Shown in pieces: positions 23,704-31,775 of a stretch of 64,000 nucleotides of DNA. Position 1 is the first letter of the stretch; each line of letters opens with the position of its first letter. A model generated the notes under the pieces. That model was not told the origin of the DNA. It saw nothing but the letters and a program-made list of their open reading frames with translations, and made no database searches. This stretch comes from Gemmatimonadaceae bacterium (GTDB lineage: Bacteria > Gemmatimonadota > Gemmatimonadetes > Gemmatimonadales > Gemmatimonadaceae), in NCBI GenBank assembly GCA_035533755.1, contig DATLTC010000067.1, positions 1 through 64,000 of the forward strand. Direction: 5' to 3'. The translations under genes were made by a program, and so were the position numbers.

Positions 23704-24488
23704 TGCCCCGTGAAGTTTGGTTTGCGCTTTTCGAGAAAGGCGCGCACGCCTTCCTCGTAGTCTCTGGTGCGGCCCGCCTCGCGCTGCAGTTCCTCCTCGA
23801 ATTCGAGTTGCGAATCGAGGTCGTTTCCCAGCGAGCGGTTGAGCGCGCGCTTGGTGAGACCGAAGCCGCGCGTGGCCTGGGCGGCGAGATTCCGGGCGAG
23901 GCCGAGGGCGGTGTCGTGCAGCACGGAGTGCGGCACGACGTCGTGCACCATGCCCAGCTCCTTGGCGCGCGCGGCGGAGACCTTCTCGCCCAGCATCATC
24001 ATCGCGGTGGCGCGATGGAAGCCGACGAGCCGGGGCAGGAAGAACGTGCCCCCGGTGTCGGGGATGAGGCCGATCTTCGAGAAGCTCTGGATGAACGACG
24101 CCTCTTCGGCCGCGATGAGGATATCGCAGGCGAGGGCGAGGTTGGCGCCGGCGCCGGCGGCCACGCCGTTCACGGCGCAGATCACGGGCTTCTCGATGGC
24201 GCGGATGAGGCGGACGATCGGGTTGTATCCGTCGTGCACGATGTCGCCGAGGTCGGGGAGCGGACCGGCGGCGGGCACCGCCTCGCCCAGATCCTGGCCG
24301 GCGCAGAACGCGCGCCCGTTGCCGGTGAGCAGGATGGCCCGCACCATGGGGTCCTTGGCCAGCGCGCCGAGGGTGAGCTGGAGTTCCAGGGCCATGGCGC
24401 GGTTGAAGCTGTTCAGGACATCGGGGCGATCGAGGGTGATCGTCGCCACGCTTTCGCTGAGGGTGCAGGTGATGAACTGGTAGGCCAT
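23700..24488 (-). CDS. paaG: Ring-1,2-epoxyphenylacetyl-CoA isomerase
   Basis: From the ATG at 24488 the product is 262 residues, exactly the size of E. coli PaaG; a start 6 codons earlier is possible but not conserved. The crotonase fold shows RAFCAGQDLGEA (oxyanion-hole Gly), AVNGVAAGAGANLALACDI and SFSKIGLIPDTGGTFFLPRL, in which the Asp after PDTGG is the PaaG-type catalytic acid. It isomerises the epoxide to oxepin-CoA and also shifts double bonds later in the pathway. It is the first gene of the paaGHIJYZ chain. The 175-nt gap to the divergent E1 gene must hold both promoters. Confidence 0.95.
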   Translation of the reverse strand: MAYQFITCTLSESVATITLDRPDVLNSFNRAMALELQLTLGALAKDPMVRAILLTGNGRAFCAGQDLGEAVPAAGPLPDLGDIVHDGYNPIVRLIRAIEKPVICAVNGVAAGAGANLALACDILIAAEEASFIQSFSKIGLIPDTGGTFFLPRLVGFHRATAMMMLGEKVSAARAKELGMVHDVVPHSVLHDTALGLARNLAAQATRGFGLTKRALNRSLGNDLDSQLEFEEELQREAGRTRDYEEGVRAFLEKRKPNFTGQ

Positions 24489-24663
24489 CCGGGTCCTCGG
24501 GACCAAGGGGGTACGCCAGCGGCTAAAGATATCCGATCCGGGACGCGATGCGCACCAGACTCTCGCCTTCCGGGCGCGCTCCGTCCAGATTTGAGAGCGG
24601 AATTCTTCGGGAGCGGCCCCAGCCGCGATCCCGAGGGTGTGTCGTCAATCCGTGCGAGGTTCG

Positions 24664-26802
24664 ATGCCCACGAAGTCGCCGTCCAAGTCCGCTGCCGCCG
24701 CGCCAGGCGCGGCCGTCAATCCCAACTTCGATTGGCGGAAGATCGCCTACCACACGCTGGTGTCGCGCGCCCTCGACGACGTCGAGGAGACGACGAACAA
24801 GAATCGCGCGTCGGTGCCCAAGGATCACCTGGTGCTCTACCAGTTCTCGGCGCGCGGGCACGACATGGCGCAGGCGATTCTGGGTTCGCTGCTCACGGGC
24901 ACGCACGATGCGGCGGGCGCGTACTACCGGTCGCGGCCGCTGTTGCTCTCGATGGGCCTGGGGATCGAGGACGCGCTGGCCAGTCCGCTGGGCCGCTCGG
25001 GCGGGTTCAGCGACGGCCGCGATATCGGGGTGGTGTGCAACATGCCGCGGCGCAGCGGGCCGATGGTGCTGCCGATGTCGGGCGACGTGGGCTCGCAGTA
25101 CACGCCCGCGGCGGGCTGGGCGCAGGCCATCACCTACCACCGCGACACGCTCAACGACCGATCGTACGCGGGATGTCTTAGCGTGGCCCTCGGGGGCGAA
25201 GGCTCGGTGGCGACCAACGGGTTCTGGTCGGCGCTGACGATGGCCACGACGCTCAACCTGCCGATGCTGTTCTACATCGAAGACAACGGGCTGGGCATCT
25301 CCGTGAAGGGGCAGATGCAGACGCCGGGCGGCGACATCGCGAAAAACCTGGCCTCGTTCGGCAATCTGTTCGTGCGCGACGGCGACGGCACCGACCCCGC
25401 CGAAGCATCACGGCTGCTCGAGACCGTGACGGACCATGTGCGCGCAGGCCGGGGTCCGGCGCTGATCCGGCTCACCGTGCCGCGGCTGTGCAGCCATTCC
25501 GGCCCCGACAATCAGAAGGGATATCGCACGGCGGCCGAGATCGCGGCCGACGCGGCGCGCGATCCGCTGCCGCGGCTGCGCGACTATCTCGTGCCGGCGG
25601 TGATGTCGGCCGGAGACTGGAGCGCGCTCGAAGCCGACGTCGCGCGCGACGTGGACCGGGCGCTGGCCGGGGCGCGGGCTCGTCCGGCGCCCGCGCCGGA
25701 GACGGTGAAGCGGTTCCTGTACGCCGAGGCGCATCGGGACGGCGACCCCGAGACCGTGGGCGGGCTGTCGGACGCCGATCTCGCCGCGCTTGGCGGATCG
25801 GACACGCCGTCCGCCGACGGCGACATGGTGCGGTTTGCCGAGGCGGTGCGGCGCACGCTCAAGGCCGAGATGGCGCGCAATCCCAAGGTGCTGGTGTTCG
25901 GTGAGGACGTGGGGGTGAAGGGCGGCGTGCACCTGGTGACCGAAGGGCTGCAGAAGGCATTCGGGGCCGATCGGGTGTTCGACACCAGCCTCTCCGAAGA
26001 AGGCATCGTGGGGCGGGCCGTGGGCATGGCGATGGCGGGGCTGATGCCGGTGGCGGAAATCCAGTTCCGCAAGTATGCGGATCCGGCCACGGAGCAGCTC
26101 AACAACTGCGGCACCATGCGGTGGCGCACGGCCAACCAGTTCGCGGCGCCGATCGTGGTGCGCATGCCGGGCGGATTCGGGAAGGACGTGGGCGACCCGT
26201 GGCACAGCCTGAGCGACGAGGTGCGGTTCGCGCACGCCATCGGGTGGCAACTGGCCATGCCGTCCAACGCCGCCGACGCGGTGGGGCTGTTGCGGTCGGC
26301 GATGCGCGGCCGGAACCCGACCATCTTCTTCGAGCATCGGTCGCTGCTGATGACGAGCGACGGCAGCGCGCACTATCCGGGCGATGACTACGTGCTCCCG
26401 TTCGGCAAGGCGAACCGGCTGCGCGCCGGGGAGCGGATCACGGTGGTGAGTTGGGGCGCGATGGCGCTGCGGTGCGTGGAGGCCGTGGACCGGCTGGGGG
26501 CCGGGGCGGGCGTGGACCTGTACGATCTGCGGACGATCGCGCCCTGGGACCGCGATGCCATATTGGAATCCGTAACGCGGACCGGCCGGTGCCTGATCGT
26601 GCACGAAGACACGATCACGGCGGGGTTCGGCGCCGAGATCGCGGCGACGGTGGCGCGTGAGGCGTTCTGGCATCTGGATGCGCCGGTGGACCGGCTGGCG
26701 GTGGACGACGTGCCGATGCCGTACCACCCGGTGCTGCTGGACGCGGTGCTGCCCAGTGTGGAGGGGATCGCGGCGCGGATCGAGGCATTGCTGGCGACGT
26801 AG
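24664..26802 (+). CDS. Fused E1 alpha-beta subunit of a branched-chain-type 2-oxoacid dehydrogenase
   Basis: From the ATG at 24664 (MPTKSPSKS) the protein has 712 residues; an earlier in-frame ATG at 24637 is less likely. Residues about 25-345 form the thiamine-diphosphate E1 alpha part (YRSRPLLLSMGLG, SGDVGSQYTPAAGWAQA, GGEGSVATNGFWSALTMAT and IEDNGLGISV). Residues about 390-712 form the E1 beta part (NPKVLVFGEDVGVKGGVH, FDTSLSEEGIVGRAVG and EIQFRKYADPA). Such enzymes decarboxylate branched-chain or aryl 2-oxoacids and pass the acyl group to E2. No E2 or E3 is in the window. Its position between the two halves of the paa genes suggests phenylpyruvate to phenylacetyl-CoA as a reaction; that is inference. 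Confidence 0.9.
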   Translation: MPTKSPSKSAAAAPGAAVNPNFDWRKIAYHTLVSRALDDVEETTNKNRASVPKDHLVLYQFSARGHDMAQAILGSLLTGTHDAAGAYYRSRPLLLSMGLGIEDALASPLGRSGGFSDGRDIGVVCNMPRRSGPMVLPMSGDVGSQYTPAAGWAQAITYHRDTLNDRSYAGCLSVALGGEGSVATNGFWSALTMATTLNLPMLFYIEDNGLGISVKGQMQTPGGDIAKNLASFGNLFVRDGDGTDPAEASRLLETVTDHVRAGRGPALIRLTVPRLCSHSGPDNQKGYRTAAEIAADAARDPLPRLRDYLVPAVMSAGDWSALEADVARDVDRALAGARARPAPAPETVKRFLYAEAHRDGDPETVGGLSDADLAALGGSDTPSADGDMVRFAEAVRRTLKAEMARNPKVLVFGEDVGVKGGVHLVTEGLQKAFGADRVFDTSLSEEGIVGRAVGMAMAGLMPVAEIQFRKYADPATEQLNNCGTMRWRTANQFAAPIVVRMPGGFGKDVGDPWHSLSDEVRFAHAIGWQLAMPSNAADAVGLLRSAMRGRNPTIFFEHRSLLMTSDGSAHYPGDDYVLPFGKANRLRAGERITVVSWGAMALRCVEAVDRLGAGAGVDLYDLRTIAPWDRDAILESVTRTGRCLIVHEDTITAGFGAEIAATVAREAFWHLDAPVDRLAVDDVPMPYHPVLLDAVLPSVEGIAARIEALLAT

Positions 26803-26826
26803 CGCGGCCGTGGCCGGACAGATCGC

Positions 26827-27050
26827 ACGGCAACGGCAACAGCCTTGGACCACGATGAGGCGGATTGGACGGATTCAACGGATACGGCAACAGCAACAGC
26901 CTCAACTGCCAAACCACTGGGGGAACTGCTCCGCCATCCAGATCTCGATGGCGGAGCGGTTCCCCCGATTAGTGCAGTTGCAGTTGCAGTTTGATCCGTG
27001 GATTCGCCCAATCCGTCTAGTCGTAGTTCAAGGCAGTTGCCGTTGCCGTT
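26827..27050. repeat. Large imperfect palindrome with a central near-perfect hairpin
   Basis: The outer left arm (26827-26883) and the reverse complement of the outer right arm (26994-27050) match at about 48 of 57 positions, with one 1-nt gap. Both start ACGGCAACGGCAAC and share CGGATTGG and ACGGAT. Further in, GGCAACAGCAACAG-type repeats again face each other. The core is a 20-bp stem (26919-26938 with 26947-26966, one G-T pair) around an 8-nt loop. The element fills the space between the converging E1 and paaD genes and no protein frame is supported. It could be a bidirectional terminator, a MITE-like element, or the scar of a rearrangement. Confidence 0.75.
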
Positions 27051-27059
27051 CGCAGAAAC

Positions 27060-27560
27060 TCAGAACGGCTTGAACTCGTCGAACGGCTGGCTGCAGGCGT
27101 TGCAGAAGTGGATGGCCTTGCACGCGGTGGACCCGAATTCGCTCCGGCGCTCGGTATTCGCCGATCCGCAGTACGGGCACGCCACGGGCGCCGCGCGCCG
27201 AGTGAGGGCGATCAACCCGCCCTGATCGGCGGGGCCCGGCGGAGCGATGCCGAACCGGCGGAGCTTCTCACGAGCCTCGGCGGGAATCCAGTCGCTGGTC
27301 CACGCCGGTGCGTACACCGTCTGGAACTCCACCGCGGTGATGCCGTGGCCGGCGAGCGCGCCGCGCATGTCCTCTTCCATGGTGTGCATGGCGGGACAGC
27401 CGGAATACGTGGGGGTGATGGTGATCTTCACGCCGGCGTCGCCCACGTCCACATCGCGGATGATGCCGAGTTCGACCACGCTGAGCACCGGCACCTCGGG
27501 GTCCATCACCGTGCCGAGGATGCGCAGGACGTCGTCGCGACCCGGACGCGCGGCGTTCAC
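27060..27560 (-). CDS. paaD: PaaD, maturation factor of the phenylacetyl-CoA epoxidase
   Basis: The 166-residue protein has an N-terminal MIP18/DUF59 domain (DPEVPVLSVVELGIIRDV, TPTYSGCPAMHTMEEDM) and a C-terminal zinc-ribbon-like Cys set (ACPYCGSANTERRS, then CKAIHFCNACSQPF). This two-part layout is typical of PaaD, which helps assemble the metal or Fe-S centre of the PaaABCE complex. The start is GTG at 27560, overlapping the paaC stop as GTGA. The C-terminus F-D-E-F-K-P-F is the usual PaaD end. The large palindrome begins 10 nt beyond the stop. In E. coli paaE normally follows; here it does not. Confidence 0.95.
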   Translation of the reverse strand: MNAARPGRDDVLRILGTVMDPEVPVLSVVELGIIRDVDVGDAGVKITITPTYSGCPAMHTMEEDMRGALAGHGITAVEFQTVYAPAWTSDWIPAEAREKLRRFGIAPPGPADQGGLIALTRRAAPVACPYCGSANTERRSEFGSTACKAIHFCNACSQPFDEFKPF

Positions 27561-28348
27561 CAGCTGGCGCCGGGGTGCGAGCGGGCGACGATCTGCATTT
27601 CGGCCAGCAGGTGGCCGAGGTGCTCGCTGTGCCGGCCGCGGCGGCCGCCCGAGGCCATGGGTACGTTGCCGGGGAGCGTGAGCGTGGCGCGTTTCACCAC
27701 GTCGGCCACGATGTCGTGCCAGCGCGCGCGGATGGACTCGTGGTCCACGACGATGCCCTGGGCGGCCACGGCGGTGTCAATCGCGTCGGACTCGAACAGC
27801 TCGCCCGTGAACCGCCACAGCTCGTCGAGGGCGCGCTGCACGCGGGCGTGACTCTCCGCGGTTCCGTCGCCCAGGCGGAGCATCCACTCGCTGCTGTGCC
27901 GCAGGTGGTAGCGATCTTCCTTGAGACTCTTGGCGGCGAGCGCCGCGAGTTGCGGGTGGGCGCACCGCGCCAGGGCGTCGAGGGACAGCACGCTGTGAGC
28001 GTCGAACAGGAACTGGCGCACGACCGTGGCGCCGAAGTCGCCGTTGGGCTGCTCCACGAGCAGCGCGTTGCGGAAGTCATGCTCGTCGCGGAAGTACGCC
28101 AGCGCGTCCTCGTCGCGCCCCTTCCCTTCCACCTGGCCGGCCAGCGCCAACATCGCGCTGGCCTGGCCGATGAAATCGAGCGCGATGTTGGAGAGCGCGA
28201 TGTCCTCTTCGAGAATCGGGCCGTGTCCGCACCACTCGGAGAGCCGATGACCGAGCACGAGGCGGTCGTCGGCCATGCGCACGATGTACTCGAACAGCGG
28301 ATTGGCCACCGCCGTCGTGCGGGGAGCGGCGACGATGGGTTCGCTCAC
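27557..28348 (-). CDS. paaC: PaaC, structural subunit of the phenylacetyl-CoA epoxidase
   Basis: The 263-residue protein is a ferritin-like helical-bundle subunit of the PaaABC(D)E monooxygenase. Visible family segments are MADDRLVLGHRLSEWCGHGP, DIALSNIALDFIGQASAML and DEDALAYFRDEHDFRNALL. Later come SLKEDRYHLRHSSEWMLRLG and GRRGRHSEHLGHLLAEMQI near the C-terminus. PaaC lacks the complete diiron set and stabilises catalytic PaaA. The start is GTG at 28348 overlapping the paaB stop (GTGA); the stop overlaps the paaD start. Cytoplasmic. Confidence 0.96.
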   Translation of the reverse strand: MSEPIVAAPRTTAVANPLFEYIVRMADDRLVLGHRLSEWCGHGPILEEDIALSNIALDFIGQASAMLALAGQVEGKGRDEDALAYFRDEHDFRNALLVEQPNGDFGATVVRQFLFDAHSVLSLDALARCAHPQLAALAAKSLKEDRYHLRHSSEWMLRLGDGTAESHARVQRALDELWRFTGELFESDAIDTAVAAQGIVVDHESIRARWHDIVADVVKRATLTLPGNVPMASGGRRGRHSEHLGHLLAEMQIVARSHPGASW

Positions 28349-28659
28349 AGCCCGCGCACTCCGCGCGGCACCTTGTAGAACTGCGGATGCCGGTACGCCT
28401 TGTCGTTGCCGGGGTCGAAGAACGGGCCGGCGTCGCCCGGCATGGAGGCGACGATGGCGCTCGTGGGCACCACCCAGAGGCTGATCGCCTCGCCGCGGCG
28501 CGCATACACGTCACGGGCGTTCTGCAGCGCCTGCTCGGCGTCGGCGGCGTGCACGCTGCCGGCGTGCTCATGGGGCGCGCCCTGCTTGCTCTGGGTGAAC
28601 ACTTCCCAGAGCGGCCACTGGCTGTCGTCGGTCACGTCGGCGTTCGAATCGTTGGCCAT
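28345..28659 (-). CDS. paaB: PaaB, small bridging subunit of the phenylacetyl-CoA epoxidase
   Basis: From the ATG at 28659 the product is 104 residues, near the usual size of 95. WPLWEVFTQSKQGAPHEHAGSVHA and ARDVYARRGEAISLWVVP are the PaaB signature segments. PaaB links PaaAC heterodimers into the higher-order oxygenase complex. An upstream in-frame start would extend the protein into paaA and adds a non-conserved Pro-rich stretch, so I chose the later ATG, 10 nt after the paaA stop. The stop overlaps the paaC start by 4 nt. Confidence 0.95.
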   Translation of the reverse strand: MANDSNADVTDDSQWPLWEVFTQSKQGAPHEHAGSVHAADAEQALQNARDVYARRGEAISLWVVPTSAIVASMPGDAGPFFDPGNDKAYRHPQFYKVPRGVRGL

Positions 28660-28669
28660 GGTCGTGGGG

Positions 28670-29641
28670 TCAGGCGGCTTCGGTGCCCGTGGCGGCGCGA
28701 TGCTTGAGGGCATGGGCGGAGGCGGCGTCCCGCACCCAACGGCCGTTCTCGTGCGCGGCGCGCCGCGCCTCGAGGCGCTCGCGATTGCACGGCCCGTTGC
28801 CCTTGATCACCTCATAGAACTCGGTCCAGTCGATCTCGCCGAACTCCCAATCCTTGGTCGCTTCGTTGTATGTGAGATCGGGATCGGGCAGCGTGAGGTG
28901 GACCGCCTGCGCCTGCGGCACCGTGAGGTTCACGAAGCGCTGGCGGAGTTCGTCGTTGGTCTTGTGCTTGACCTTCCAGCGCAGCAGCTCGGCGGAGTTG
29001 GGCGAGTCCTTGTCGCTGGGGCCGAACATCATGAGCGACGGCCACCACCAGCGGTTCACCGACTCCTGCACCATGGCCTTCTGGGCGGGGGTGCCGTTGG
29101 CGAGCGTGGCGACGATCTCGTAGCCCTGGCGCTTGTGGAAGTTCTCTTCTTTGCAGATGCGGATCATGGCGCGCGCATAGGGTCCGTACGACGCCTTGGC
29201 CAGCACCGTCTGATTGACGATGGCGGCGCCGTCCACCAGCCACCCGATGACGCCCATGTCGGCCCAACTGAGCGTGGGGTAGTTGAAGATGCTGGAGTAC
29301 TTGGCGCGTCCGTCGAGAAGCTGATCCACGAGTTCGGTGCGATCGACGCCCAGCGTCTCGGTGCCGCAGTAGATGTACAGCCCGTGGCCGGCCTCGTCCT
29401 GCACCTTGGCGATGAGCGACATCTTGCGGCGGAGGCTGGGGGCGCGGGTGATCCAGTTGCCTTCGGGGAGCATGCCCACGATTTCGGAGTGGGCGTGCTG
29501 CGACATCATGCGCGTGAGCTGCTTGCGGTAGCGCTCCGGCATCCAGTCCTTGGGCTCGATGGACTCGCCGGCGGCGATGCGCGCCTCGAACTCCGAGAGC
29601 TTGACGGGATCTTCGGCGGTGGCCTGCGGCTTCTGGTCCAT
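28670..29641 (-). CDS. paaA: PaaA, catalytic diiron subunit of the phenylacetyl-CoA epoxidase
   Basis: The 323-residue protein is the oxygenase subunit that epoxidises phenylacetyl-CoA at the ring 1,2 position with O2. Diiron ligands are provided by helices containing [15 protein letters not shown] (E-x-x-H) and [15 protein letters not shown] (E-E-x-x-H), and the CoA-binding region [16 protein letters not shown] is present. [19 protein letters not shown] is the typical N-terminal segment. It is the first gene of the paaABCD block. The 87-nt gap to the divergent enoyl-CoA hydratase gene must contain its promoter. Electrons would come from PaaE, which is not encoded in this window. Confidence 0.97.
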   Translation of the reverse strand: MDQKPQATAEDPVKLSEFEARIAAGESIEPKDWMPERYRKQLTRMMSQHAHSEIVGMLPEGNWITRAPSLRRKMSLIAKVQDEAGHGLYIYCGTETLGVDRTELVDQLLDGRAKYSSIFNYPTLSWADMGVIGWLVDGAAIVNQTVLAKASYGPYARAMIRICKEENFHKRQGYEIVATLANGTPAQKAMVQESVNRWWWPSLMMFGPSDKDSPNSAELLRWKVKHKTNDELRQRFVNLTVPQAQAVHLTLPDPDLTYNEATKDWEFGEIDWTEFYEVIKGNGPCNRERLEARRAAHENGRWVRDAASAHALKHRAATGTEAA

Positions 29642-29728
29642 GCGCTACTCCGGTTCGCGGGCGTCGTGTTAAATCTATGGGGCACCTTGACCTTGGACAA
29701 TCGAAGCGGGAGGGTATGTTCCGTGCCT

Positions 29729-30511
29729 ATGCATGCCAACGACCGCGCCGCCGTGGGCACCGCCGGCGACGTGACACTCGAGATATCCCACGGGATCGCG
29801 ACCGTCGCGTTCGGCCATCCCAAGGGGAATGCGCTGCCCGGGGCGCTGCTCCGGATGCTCGCGGTGCAGATCGCGGCCGCCGGCGCCGACCCTCGGGCCC
29901 AGGTGATCGTGCTGCGGAGCGAGGGCACGGGTCCGTTCTGCGCCGGCGCCTCGTTCGACGAACTGGCGGCCATCCAGGACGCGGAGTCGGGCAAGGAATT
30001 CTTCAGCGGGTTCGCGCGCGTGATCCTGGCGATGATCCGGGCGCCCAAGTTCATCGTGACGCGGGTGCACGGGAAGGTGGCCGGCGGCGGCGTGGGGCTG
30101 GTGGCCGCTTCGGACTTCAGCGTGGCCGTGCGCGCGGCATCGGCCAGACTCAGCGAACTGGCGGTGGGGATCGGGCCGTTCGTGGTGGGACCGGTGATCG
30201 AGCGGAAGATCGGGCTGGCCGCGTTCAGCGCGATGGCCGTGGACGCCGACTGGCGCGACGCGGCGTGGTGCGAGCGGCACGGGCTCTACTCGCGGGTGTA
30301 TGCGGATGCGGGGGAGATGGACGCGGGGCTCGACGCGCTGGTCGCGACGCTGGCCAAATCGAATCCCGACGCGATGGCACAGCTCAAGCGCGTGTTCTGG
30401 ACCGGCACCGAGGAGTGGGAACTGCTGCTCACCGAGCGCGCCGAGATGAGCGGGACGTTGGTGCTGTCGGAGTTCACGCGGAGCGCGATCGGGGCGTTCA
30501 AGAACCGATAG
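29729..30511 (+). CDS. Enoyl-CoA hydratase/isomerase family protein, divergent from paaA
   Basis: The 260-residue crotonase-fold protein shows the motif SEGTGPFCAGASFDELAAIQ (oxyanion-hole Ala-Gly) and RVHGKVAGGGVGLVAASDF. It opens with HGIATVAFGHPKGNALPGALL, a variant also seen in a PaaG/PaaF-like subgroup. The usual second catalytic Glu of hydratases is not clear, so isomerase activity is as likely as hydratase. A GGGAGGG box at 29708-29714 lies 14 nt before the chosen ATG and 8 nt before an alternative GTG at 29723. As the paa set here has no other paaF candidate, it may supply the dehydroadipyl-CoA hydration step. Confidence 0.82.
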   Translation: MHANDRAAVGTAGDVTLEISHGIATVAFGHPKGNALPGALLRMLAVQIAAAGADPRAQVIVLRSEGTGPFCAGASFDELAAIQDAESGKEFFSGFARVILAMIRAPKFIVTRVHGKVAGGGVGLVAASDFSVAVRAASARLSELAVGIGPFVVGPVIERKIGLAAFSAMAVDADWRDAAWCERHGLYSRVYADAGEMDAGLDALVATLAKSNPDAMAQLKRVFWTGTEEWELLLTERAEMSGTLVLSEFTRSAIGAFKNR

Positions 30512-30517
30512 ACGATG

Positions 30518-30556
30518 GGCGGAAGGCAGCGGGCAGACTACTGCCCACTGCCCGCC
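30518..30556. terminator. Bidirectional hairpin between converging genes
   Basis: Nested stems GGCAG/CTGCC and GGGCAG/CTGCCC around loop ACTA, extended by GGCG/CGCC, form a hairpin between the enoyl-CoA hydratase gene and the converging amino acid dehydrogenase gene. There is no clear T run on either side. Confidence 0.5.
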
Positions 30557-30575
30557 GCTTACTGCGGACGCTCCG

Positions 30576-31757
30576 TCAGTTCGCGTCCCCGTACAACCCG
30601 TGCACCGCGTCCTCGAACGACTCCTTGAAGCCGCCGGCCTTCACGCGTGACGTGGCTTCGAACCCCGCGGTGTCCAGCCGCTTGGCCGCCTCGAGCAGCG
30701 TGTGCACGTCGAACGGCACGCCCTCGAGGTGCGCCAGATACTCCTCCGCCGCGGTGAGATAGCCCATCATCCCGCCGAGCTCGGTGGGCGCGTACACCTT
30801 GCCGGCCGCGCGCAGGCGCTCCGCGTCCTTCGCATCTGGCATCACGAGGTTCTCCGACCCGCACACCACCCGCACGCGCGCGTTGCCGCAGATGGCCGAG
30901 ACGGCGGCCGACTCGAGCGTGCCGCCGGCGGCGTTCACGACCACGGCGTCCATGGGGACGGCCAGGAGCGCGTGCTCGTCTTCCGGCGCCCAGGTCTTGA
31001 TGCCCGTGGCCTCCAGTTCCTTGCGACGATCCGCACGCGCCTCGGCCACCAGCATGGTGGTGCCGTGCTCGCGCAGCCGCGCGATCATGTGCATGCCGAT
31101 GTTCCCCGCCCCGATCAGCCCTACGGTGGCGTTCGCGAGGTCGATGCCGAGGGCGCGGAGCATGCCCTTGAGCAGTTGGTAGTTGCCCTCGCCGGTGGGC
31201 CCGGACGTGTCGGCGATGACGCTCCCCTTGTACCGCGCGTTGAGGTAGGAGAGCGACGGCGTCTTGCCGTCGGACATGATGCCGTGGCCCAGGTCCTGGC
31301 CCGTGGTGAGGTAGAACCCGCCGCTGGCCTCCACATCCCTGAAGCACGACACGGCCCAATCGAGCAGCGCCTGGTCGCGTGGCTGGCCCACCCGCGCATC
31401 GGCCGTGGGTTGCAGCACGCACTTGCCGCCGCAGATGCGGGCGATGCTCTTGAGCGTGAGCGGTCCGCCCACGCGGATCACGCGCGACCAGTGGACCTTC
31501 TCCTCCATGCCCATGGCGAGGCCGATGGCCTCGTGGTCGGTGGTGAAGCCCGGTGAACTGACGCGCGAATCGGGCGCGATACGAAAACCGCCGAGCGAGA
31601 GCTTTTTCGAGCCCGGCTCGGCGTGGGTGGCGATGCTGAGGGTCCAGTTGTTGGCGGCGTCGTGGTAGCGATAGACCCAGACGTCGGGGTGCCTGGCCTG
31701 CGCCAGCTCGGGCACGATGGCCCGGGCTGCCACAGGTTGCAGAATTGTCTTATGCAT
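30576..31757 (-). CDS. Glu/Leu/Phe/Val dehydrogenase family protein (probable aromatic amino acid dehydrogenase)
   Basis: The 393-residue protein has the two-domain layout of Leu/Phe/Val dehydrogenases, though diverged. ICGGKCVLQP corresponds to the GGGK catalytic lysine segment, TGQDLGHGI to the D-V-G segment, and GPTGEGNYQLLKGM to the coenzyme-domain start. The Rossmann motif VGLIGAGNIGMHMIARL (about residues 215-231) is clear, and YAPTELGGMMGYLTAAEEYL stands where N-A-G-G-x is normal. The reaction would be NAD(P)-dependent oxidative deamination of an amino acid to its 2-oxoacid. Its place 18 nt downstream of hmgA, itself overlapping hppD, points to Phe or Tyr. Substrate is inferred. Confidence 0.75.
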   Translation of the reverse strand: MHKTILQPVAARAIVPELAQARHPDVWVYRYHDAANNWTLSIATHAEPGSKKLSLGGFRIAPDSRVSSPGFTTDHEAIGLAMGMEEKVHWSRVIRVGGPLTLKSIARICGGKCVLQPTADARVGQPRDQALLDWAVSCFRDVEASGGFYLTTGQDLGHGIMSDGKTPSLSYLNARYKGSVIADTSGPTGEGNYQLLKGMLRALGIDLANATVGLIGAGNIGMHMIARLREHGTTMLVAEARADRRKELEATGIKTWAPEDEHALLAVPMDAVVVNAAGGTLESAAVSAICGNARVRVVCGSENLVMPDAKDAERLRAAGKVYAPTELGGMMGYLTAAEEYLAHLEGVPFDVHTLLEAAKRLDTAGFEATSRVKAGGFKESFEDAVHGLYGDAN

Positions 31758-31775
31758 GTCTCGACCGAGAAGCGG

